Shown: positions 56,399-64,000 of the stretch, one piece after another | Layout of the letters: the number at the start of each line of letters is the position of its first letter | How positions within the stretch are numbered: position 1 is the first letter of the stretch | Position numbers and translations under genes: made by a program | DNA from: Anthonomus grandis grandis | Lineage: Eukaryota > Arthropoda > Insecta > Coleoptera > Curculionidae | Direction of reading: 5' to 3' | Assembly: GCF_022605725.1 (NCBI RefSeq) | Contig: NC_065555.1 | Coordinates: 24,228,774 to 24,292,773 of the forward strand | DNA length: 64,000 nt | Notes under the pieces: generated by a model | Told to the model about the DNA's origin: nothing | What the model saw: the letters and a program-made list of their open reading frames with translations, nothing else | Database searches by the model: none

Positions 56399-57999
56399 CA
56401 ATTATAATTCATGCCAATGAGAATCCAGTTCTCAAGAGATGGATAGTAATGCTGAATAGGTAAGCATTGGACGTAAAAAAATTTGGGTGCAAAATTATGA
56501 ATATGTAGTTAACTTCACTTATATTTGATTTCGATAAGACCAAAAATGCCCGCTGAACAATGAAATTTCATTGTTAAGCGTAATTTTTTGGTCTTATCGA
56601 AATCAAATATAAGTGAAGTTAACTACATATTCATAATTTTGCACCCAAATTTTTTTACGTCCAATGCTTACCTATTCAGCATTACTATCCATCTCTTGAG
56701 AACTGGATTCTCATTGGCATGAATTATAATTGGATTAATTCGCGGTATCTATTATACCTAAATTAAATTATTGTATTTATGTAAGACTTATTGAACTTAC
56801 ATTAAAGTAAATATAACGAAAGGTTTCAATATGTGAATAAGTCTGTTTTCTTCTTCTTTTAAATATTTAGCATATGAGAGTATTTTCTAAATTGATATTT
56901 AATATAAGTGACATAATACCCAAAATAAGTGACTCATTTAATGAACTTTTGACACTCTTTTAATGTCAAAAGTTCAATTTAACCTTGAATTTTTATCTTA
57001 AAAAACGATACTGTATTTTTATTTATTAAGCAAATATTAACGATATATCTTTTAACGTATATTGTATTTAAAAATTAAAATTTAGGTTTAAAATATATTC
57101 AGGTCAAAAATGACAGTTGTTAAGAAATTGATAATCTCTTAAAACTTGATCGGTAAAACGATCATAAACTAACACATTACAAAATGCCTAAGAATATTTA
57201 CAACTATTCGATTCATTATCACTAGTATCAAAAGGCCGCAAAAATGAAATTTTTATTGTTTAAAAGTTGAGACGAAAGTAAATAAAAGAAAACATCAACA
57301 GTATACAACAAATAGAATAACGACAAGAACTACAGTATATAATATAAACGCGAAACCGATCATTTTAACACACTGACAAAATTCAAAATTGTTTTAATTA
57401 TTACCATATACAGACCTATATATTATGGCACGCATCTTAAGAAATGGTTGATTCTTCGAAACATTATTTCCACGTAAAAAAGGGGTGGTCCAATAGCGCC
57501 CAAACAAGAAATATAAATTTAAATATTTTTTATACAAATTTTCAAATGGCACATTTTTAGGCTCAAAAATAGGCGAAACTTTGCCCTAAATGTAACCATC
57601 TTCGTATCTCTTATATTTACCGAGATCCCAATAGTGAGCTAAGAATTTGTAACACGTCGTATAATATATAATATCTAGTAAAAAATGACGTTTATAAAAT
57701 ATTATAGTTTATAAATAGAACGAAATGCAAGTTAATATTTTACTTATATTCGTTTATTTGAAGAAAAATGTAAAATAACAATAATTAAACGTATAAAATA
57801 ATTGTATTTCCTATTTTTGACCGCGAGACTCTGGCTAATATTCCCGGCCCATTCATAATTCAATCCCAGCAGTATCGAGAGTATCTCGTATCTTCGTCTG
57901 TTTCACGTTAACCGCGCCGAACTTGCCTATCTTTATCTGACAAATATTGATTGTTGAATGGGCCGGGGTGCCGTGGACGACTCGAATCGACCGTAAATA

Positions 58000-59336
58000 C
58001 GAGGCATGTCCAGAAAATAAGTGTACTAAATTTTTATAGGTTATACATTTTTTTATTTGAACAAAAAAAATATCTGTTTACATTAGTACATATCTAAACT
58101 ATTTTTCGACATAGTCACCATTCCTCTCGATGCAGGTGGTGTACCGGGGTATCAGTTTTTTGATGCCCTCCTCGAAGTAGTTTCTCGCCAATCCCTTCGT
58201 CCACTTCTCCACCTCCTCCTTCACCTCCTGGTCGGTTGAAAACTGTTTTCCACCCATGTGCAGCTTCAGGGAGGTAAAGAGGTAGTAATCTGACGGTGCT
58301 AGGTCAGGGGAATGCGCAGGATGGTCCAGGACATCCCATTTAAACGAGGCGAGCAGGTTTTTCGTGGCGTTAGCTGTGTGTGGTCTGGCATTGTCGTGCA
58401 GCAGGCAGACTCCCTTTGTCAGCATGCCCCTCCTCTTGTTCTGAATTGCCCTCCGTAATTTTCTTAGGGTCTGACAGTATCTTGCAGCGTTGATGGTCTC
58501 CCCTTGAGGCAAATATTCAATAAGAATTATGCCTTGACAGTCCCAAAACACGGATGCCATGATTTTCTTGGATGAAATTGTCGTTTTGAACTTTTTGGCA
58601 GAGGGTGAAGAGGTGTGACGCCATTGTTGAGACTGCCTTTTGGTTTCTGGTGTGTAGTGGGCAACCCAAGTTTCATCTCCAGTAACGATGGAGCGGAGAA
58701 ATTCATCGCCATGCAGTGTGTAGCGTCTCAAAAACTCTTGCCCGGCCTCAACTTTATTCGATTTGTGTTGGTCTGTCAGCTGTTTTGGGACCCACCTCGC
58801 CGACAGGTTCTGTTCCGATATCCGAGGGTTTCTGTGATGATTTCGTGTACCAGAGATCTCGAGATTTGTGGAAACATTGCAGAAAATTCATCCACGGTCA
58901 ATCTGCGATCGTCACGGATCGCATTTTCGATTTTTTCCAAAATTTCTTCAGTCACAATTGAAGGCCTTCCGCTCCTCTGATCATCATGCACAGATGTACG
59001 ACCATTTTTAAACTCGCGACACCACTTGAACACACTTGTACGATTCATAGCTTTATCACCATATGCAGTTTGTACCTCATTACAAACCTCAACCGGAGTT
59101 AATCCCTTCCAAACGAGATAACGGATAACGCCGCGTATTTCACACTTGGCGGGAGATTGGATTGACATTTCTCACTAAACGTGTTGCTGCGTCTATAGTT
59201 CTCAACGTACTGACCTCGAAGCGGTCTTGTTGTGGAGGGGAGAAATCACGCTATGCGACAGTGCAGCCAACATGTGGAAAAACAATTCCCTACCGCCGTG
59301 ACAGGCTCAGTACACTTACTTTCTGGACATGCCTCG
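58000..59336 (-). mobile_element. mariner element, right palindrome arm (mirror copy)
   Basis: Exact mirror of the element at 53795-55131, including its TIRs and TA flanks. Because both copies share every base, including the frameshift, this is a duplicate made with the arm and not an independent insertion. Confidence 0.95.
58099..59168 (-). pseudogene. mariner transposase, mirror copy with same frameshift
   Basis: The translation is identical to 53963-55032 in both frame segments, with the shift in the same place (mirror of about 54320, near 58811). Identity of a pseudogene lesion and of silent positions indicates a very young duplication or an assembly artefact. Confidence 0.95.
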
Positions 59337-59807
59337 TATATACGGAAATCGATCACTAAATATCGTAATATATTTTGCAGTTTATTTTAATGCCTATATG
59401 TAGTATGTTGATTGTATTTTGTACATACTCAATTTTGGAGCTTGACCAAGTAACTTCACCTAAACTATACTTTTGTTGTTGATGTTTTGTTCAGGTTCAG
59501 TTATCAATCTGTAACTAGTTTAGTCGATCCATGGACTCTCATTAGAATTTTGAGTTCTGGACTTGCGCAGTAGATTTTTAATGACATTTAATGTATGTCG
59601 ACTAATTTTTTTGTGTTTCCTGATAATTGGTGCTTTTTTTTTTTAATTTAAAATCAATAATAGTTTCGGTTACAAATAATAATTGATAAAAATAATAAAC
59701 TGTTTTTTATTAGTTTGCTGCTTAAGTAGCCATTCCTGCTTTAATTAAATCGATCTTGTTCTAGATTAATAAAATTACCATGTATGATCATTTAAGTTAA
59801 AGTGATA

Positions 59808-59991
59808 AGGACGTGGAGAACGTCTTAGAAGCTTCCGAAGTTCCCAAAAATGTTGGATATTTGAAAAACATTGTCCCACAGTTTGATGATTTTTAACATT
59901 TTCGAATGGGCTAAGCACTGACTAATGAACTAGCAGATCAATTTGCTGCATCCCCATATTATAAAGAACAGGAAGGAGAAAAAATTACTTA
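59808..59991 (+). pseudogene. Possible PIF/Harbinger transposase N-terminal fragment
   Basis: The frame reads VPKNVGYLKNIVPQFDDF, then a stop, HFRMG, then ALTNELADQFAASPYYKEQE. The Y-E/K-VPQ-x-FxxHFRM spacing recalls the start of Harbinger (HARBI1-like) proteins. It is short and contains stops, so this is tentative. Confidence 0.3.
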
Positions 59992-60091
59992 AAATTATTA
60001 CAGTATTTCTTAAAAAAAACTCCTTGCTAAAGAAAACCATCGAAAAACATAACCTATACAAACCCAAACAAATTTAGGTGTTGACACTTAT

Positions 60092-60600
60092 GTGTCATCC
60101 TTCAACACGTGGTCGTTCTTTTCCTTTCCTATCCTTCGGATTCCTTTCCTAAACCCTTTCCTACTCCTTGCCGTTGAATATAACGTGCCTTTAAGAATTA
60201 AATGTAGTGAAAGTATCAAGCCCGCGTCATCCTTCACCCAGTCAACACGTGGTCGTTCTTTCCTTTTCGGTCCTTTGGAACCCTTTCCCCAGACCCTTTC
60301 CTGCCCTTTGCCAGTGGCAGCTGAATAGGTTCAGCTGCCACGCCGGTAGCCAGGCCGGATGCATCGTGAGGGATGATTCGGGGAACAGGGTACATACCCG
60401 ACGGTTTTTCCGAATCTCCAAATCGTGCTAGCAGATTTCCTCGTAGCAGAGCGATTAAACTGTCCAAGTCCAAAGATATGGACAGTCCGTGGATCGTTCG
60501 CGGCGTAAGGGTGAAGAGTGCCTGACTGATCCGGAATGCGTTCAGCACTGTCACCGCGAACAAAGCTATCGTTGGTATGGATCAAAGTTGTTGGTATCAT
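60092..60600 (-). repeat. Dispersed repeat family, copy 2 (with internal duplication)
   Basis: Inverted relative to 1905-2420, with shared stretches such as CAACACGTGGTCGTTCTTTCC and ACATACCCGACGGTTTTTCC. Two internal units (60095-60180 and 60232-60320) repeat ACACGTGGTCGTTCTTT...CCTTTCC...CCCTTTCC. It shows no recognised coding content despite several open frames. Confidence 0.6.
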
Positions 60601-61271
60601 TATGTGTAGTTTTCATTTGTTTTTCGGTCATCCAAGTTGTTGTTTGAAGTTGTTAGAGTTTGTGTTATAATTTCAAAATTAGTTACGCAACCTGTTTTCA
60701 TTTTACTTGATGGTACAGCTTAGAAATTTAAAATTTCTCGATTCTCTAAATTTTCAAATATAAGCTGCTCATTTTCAATTAAATATTCTTTTATTAAAAA
60801 TAAGGCATCAGGATTATAATATGGTGTTTCTTCTATAATAACATTTTTTGAACCATAATATAGGACTTTTGAAATGCCGGCGACTTGTCGATTTTAGGCA
60901 CATTATCACTCTTTTGCTTTTCTATTTAAATCTTTGGTTTATTATTATCACAACTTGTTTCGCATTTTTTTTTGTTATTCTAGTGACCTTAACACGAGTG
61001 CGTGAGTTTTTACCATGGTAATTCATCTGGAATAGATAACATAAAAAAAGGAATAAGTGCCAAGTATAGATCGTAGATTTAAGTAAACTAGAACTTCAAT
61101 TTTAATTCAGTTGCGATGACATAATATTTTTCGATGCCAATAGTATCACCTCACCAGAAAAAATCTCATAAATCTTTGTTTTAAAGCACATGTTTTCAAG
61201 AACAAAGTGTGCATAAGAATAGCACGGGGTTATGGCGCTTATGCCAAACACGCTTCAATATAATTGTTTTG
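60601..61271. other. AT-rich spacer
   Basis: Nothing recognised between the dispersed repeat and the Penelope-like element. Confidence 0.4.
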
Positions 61272-61354
61272 GTTTTAGTACGTAAAGTCTAAATAAAAGA
61301 CTAAGATGTTTGTATAACGTGTATATTATTTTTAAAAATCTTATAGAAAAGAGC

Positions 61355-61378
61355 TTTCGGCTGCTAAGCCATCATCAG
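61355..61378 (-). ncRNA. Hammerhead-like core, left terminal repeat
   Basis: The minus strand reads CTGATGA-T-GGCT-TAGC-AGCC-GAAA: both conserved core strands with a 4 bp stem II. I could not pair convincing stems I and III around it, so only the catalytic half is supported. Penelope-like elements are known to carry hammerhead motifs in their repeats. Confidence 0.55.
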
Positions 61379-62523
61379 TGCTACCTGAAAGGGATGTCAT
61401 TTTCATCTTTTTTACCTTCCTAAAACAAAAATAATTTACTTGTCAAACATTTACAAAAAACTCTTTTAAAGAGACTGGACATTTATCAATACGTAACATA
61501 ACATAAAACGCGCCACAATTTTAAAATATTTTTCTCAAACAACATATAGAGACGAGATCGTATAATAAAATAAAATGAATTAAAACGAGTTGCCTTACAT
61601 ACTTATTTACATTTAATCCTCTCAATTATTTCTATCTTACAGATAACAATGTTATTATATGCGATTATAGCATGGGTGTGTAAACATAATTTTTTTTAAA
61701 TTATTTTATTTATTTATTATATGGATTTCAGTCTATTGAGCCTACGGTGTAAAGGTATGAAATTCCTTTTTACTACTTGTGTGTTTAAGCATTTGTCTTA
61801 TTTCTTATCTATTTATTAATTTTAATGTCCTATAAAAAATCCAACCTCTTAAAATTTCTACTAGAAACGTTAATTAATAATTTTGAATCCTTATCAGGGT
61901 CAAATTTATGCTTTGATGCTTTTAAATGATGCCCAAAGGGCGACTCATTCGGATTTGTAAATGTTCCTAAATGCGAGTGTTCAGAGGTCTGCAAGTCCTT
62001 GCTTTATAGGAAGTATCACACTCTGAACAGTTTAATTTATATACACCGCTTTTTTGAAGTTTACTAATTTTGTCTTTTGAGTTTACTAGAGCCTTTCTAA
62101 TACTGTTTTTGATTTTATGGGAAACTTGGATATTAGGGATGTGTTCTTTAAATATATGAGAAATGGTGTTTGTTAGATTATTATCAATAAAGGGTATACA
62201 AATATATTTGGAATTTTTATTTAAAGTAGGGCTACAAGATTTTTAAGCTTTTTAGTTTTAATTTTGTTAATTTTTTTCCCAATTAAATCTGGATTGTAAC
62301 CATTATTGCTAGCAATTTGTTTAATTGTCTTAACCTCTGTCAAGTAATCTTTTGGAGAAAGTGCTACATTAAGTAACCCATTTTGTGTTGAAATGGGTGG
62401 GTACTTATTGATAAATGTCCAGCCTCTTTAAAAGAGTTTTTTGTAAATGTTTGACACTTAAGTTATTTTTGTTTTAGGAAGGTAAAAAAGATATGTTTTT
62501 AATGACATCCCTTTTAGGTAGCA

Positions 62524-62547
62524 CTGATGATGGCTTAGCAGCCGAAA
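62524..62547 (+). ncRNA. Hammerhead-like core, right terminal repeat
   Basis: The same 24 bases as the left copy, on the opposite strand (CTGATGA...GGCT-TAGC-AGCC-GAAA). Flanks differ slightly from the left copy after GAAA. Stem III and a cleavage site were not evident. Confidence 0.55.
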
Positions 62548-62695
62548 GATTTTTAAAGATTTTTAAAAAAATATACACGTTATACAAACATATTAGTCTT
62601 TTATTTAATTGTTTTGACAGAAGCGCCATCTCAATTTTCAAGGAAATTCACCTTATTAACAAGGTAACAATAATTATTAACTGAAAATACATGTA

Positions 62696-64000
62696 CAGGG
62701 TGGCCAACTAAGAATGTGAGGTACTGTATTTCGGAACGTACTCATCGCAGAGGCTTGCGGTAAAAAACTTTTTTACTAAAACGGCCAGGAGAAAAACCTG
62801 GAAAATATAAGTTTCTAAAATGACCGCTAGGCGGCGTAACTGCGATCTTGAATCTAAAAAGTAAAGTTTTTGTGAATTTCGATTTATTAAAATAACAAAA
62901 AAATACTTGATCATTAAAGTAAAGGACAATCTAAAACTTTTTTGTTCGACAATTTTTGCTGTATCTCTGAAAATAAAGTGGTGGAGGGGTATTCAAAGGT
63001 TTCCGTAATAAACACCTTGTATCTTAGAAATGGCTTAGTCGACTTTAACAGAATCGTGTTCTTTAAAAAGAGCCATTCTTGGACTGTTATAGTATTTGAA
63101 GTTTTGTTAGTTTCACATGTCGCCGAGAGGGCTTTTTTGAACACGTCGACAGAAATGGTAAATTTTCTCAAAAAAATTAAATAAATTGGTATGATTTTTT
63201 TTTCATAAAAAAGTAGCTAAATGATGCCCAAACAGGCTCGCGAAAACTGCATCTCGATATCTTATTCCAAACCTAAAATTTAAGCCAAAGAAAATTTCAT
63301 TCGAATGTTTATTATTTAATTAATTTTTCTCGAACTTTTTTTTATATTAATTTGTGGCTCTGAAAAGAACCGATTTAAAACTTAAAGAAGTTTTTAATGT
63401 CTCCGTAGATGTTCAAAATGTTGACCATTATGCTCTATACATTCTTAAAGCCTCTCATGGGTAGACAGAACTGCAGCTTCAATTTCGGCTCTGGGTATAT
63501 TCCTAAATGCATTGCGAATCCGGTTTTTCATATCTTCTTTGATCGTAGGTTGGCTCTAAAACACGATGTTCTTTATTCGACCCCATAAATAAAAATCAAG
63601 ACAAGTTAAATCTGGTGATCGTGGAGGCCATGGAAAAAGACTTCCTTTTCCAATCCGCCGCTGTTGGAAAACTACATTAATGTGCTCTTGAACAGCAATA
63701 GCAAAATGTGCGGGGCAACCATCTGACTGCAAAAACATGTTTTGCCGCAAATCCAATGGCACATCTTCCAGCAACAACGGCAATTGATTGGTCAAAAAGT
63801 TAAGATAGACGTTGCTATTTAGGGATTGTTCGAAAAAATATGGACCAATAATTCTGCCTCCCAGTATACCACACCATTAATTACCAACGACCTTGGTGCT
63901 GAACCTCACGTAAACAATGCGGATTTTCTGCAGACCAGTAATGCATATTGTGCAGATTGACCCTACCTTCTCTATTAATGTTGGCTTCATCAGTCCAAAG
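62696..64000 (-). mobile_element. DNA transposon, left end in window, right part cut off
   Basis: It begins TA|CAGGGTGGCCAACTAAGAATG. The minus strand carries transposase sequence from about 63360 to the window end. The opposite TIR lies beyond 64000. It belongs to the same superfamily as the elements at 10, 35, 37 and 50 kb. Confidence 0.75.
63370..64000 (-). pseudogene. Transposase (5' part outside window), at least one frameshift
   Basis: Reading from the window edge: LWTDEANINREGRVNLHNMH (first Asp), then a stop and frameshift near 63880. Next come ILGGRIIGPYFF, LPLLLEDVPL, LQSDGCPAHFA (second Asp) and RSPDLTCLDFYLWG, with 41 residues between the last two Asp. The C-terminal part is degraded below 63556. 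It has no intron at the point where the 37 kb element has one. Confidence 0.8.

Larger units (their letters stand above)
53353..59778. repeat. 6.4 kb zero-spacer palindrome (two 3213 bp arms)
   Basis: Position x in the left arm equals the complement of position 113131 minus x in the right arm. I checked this at the mariner genes (identical proteins at 53963-55032 and 58099-59168), an 11-base A/T run, the outer edges and the centre. The symmetry axis is between 56565 and 56566 (TGAAA|TTTCA). The only mismatches I saw are five base pairs 11-19 bases from the axis. Outside 53353 and 59778 the flanks are unrelated. Confidence 0.95.
61272..62612 (-). mobile_element. Penelope-like element remnant with opposed terminal repeats
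   Basis: About 200 bp terminal repeats at 61280-61487 and 62402-62612 are inverted to each other. Both contain GTAGCACTGATGATGGCTTA and CTCTTTAAAAGAGTTTTTTG. Between them the minus strand reads KTIKQIASNNGYNPDLIGK and, near 62030-61930, CSECDTSYKARTCRPLNTR followed by EH, a decayed GIY-YIG endonuclease as in Penelope-like elements. The RT is missing. Confidence 0.75.

Noticed and set aside
60234..60600. Overlapping open frames in the dispersed repeat
   Set aside because: Frames on both strands are open because the repeat is GC-richer and stop-poor; no domain, and copy 1 does not preserve them.
62942..63184. 80-codon plus-strand frame near the last transposon
   Set aside because: It sits in the terminal noncoding part of a transposon whose gene is on the other strand; no motif.
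49900..64000. Search for the next rictor exon
   Set aside because: Candidate acceptors exist, but none opens a frame resembling the Rictor C-terminal region in phase 1; I did not call one.

Overview
The window is about 64 kb of AT-rich animal nuclear DNA, most likely from an insect. The order is not provable from sequence; the transposon mix would suit a beetle. There is no bacterial-style gene packing, rRNA, CRISPR array or confident tRNA. It holds one host gene, rictor (the TORC2 scaffold subunit), on the + strand. Ten coding exons are readable between base 1 and 49899. They join in phase into about 585 codons, with conventional GT-AG boundaries and recognisable Rictor middle and C-proximal (Rictor_V-type) segments. 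The gene starts before the window, and its next donor (after 49899) has no acceptor exon I could recognise before 64000.

The exons sit in tight clusters (5384-6198, 17643-18154, 33811-34455) with 53-254 bp introns. The clusters are separated by four giant introns of about 5.3, 11.4, 15.7 and 15.3 kb, plus a final one of more than 14 kb. The giant introns are stacks of transposable elements, many inserted into one another.

Intron 1 (133-5383) holds an IS630-Tc1-mariner element whose left inverted repeat was split by a 2.6 kb retroposon. Intron 4 (6199-17642) holds a LINE and a second, minus-strand LINE interrupted by a 3.9 kb DNA transposon (itself nested) and by a plus-strand LINE. Intron 6 (18155-33810) holds a Penelope-like element, several LINEs, a Tc1 element with another Tc1 derivative inside it, and two inverted-repeat elements. 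Intron 9 (34456-49723) holds LINE pieces, two back-to-back DNA transposons, a short element carrying a hammerhead-ribozyme-like fold, a BEL/Pao gag remnant and a 4.1 kb hAT element with a perfect 8 bp target duplication. The last part (49900-64000) holds a Tc1 scrap, a DNA transposon with an uninterrupted 353-residue transposase, a 6.4 kb almost perfect palindrome with a mariner copy in each arm, a dispersed repeat, a second Penelope-like element with two hammerhead-like cores, and the start of another DNA transposon.

The strongest unusual signals are the 6.4 kb zero-spacer palindrome, whose junctions read like two template switches (or an assembly or amplification artefact), and the hammerhead-like RNA folds at 40367-40409 and in the 61.3-62.6 kb element. 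Also notable are spliceosomal introns at different places in related transposases. All identifications come from reading motifs by eye; no database search was possible.
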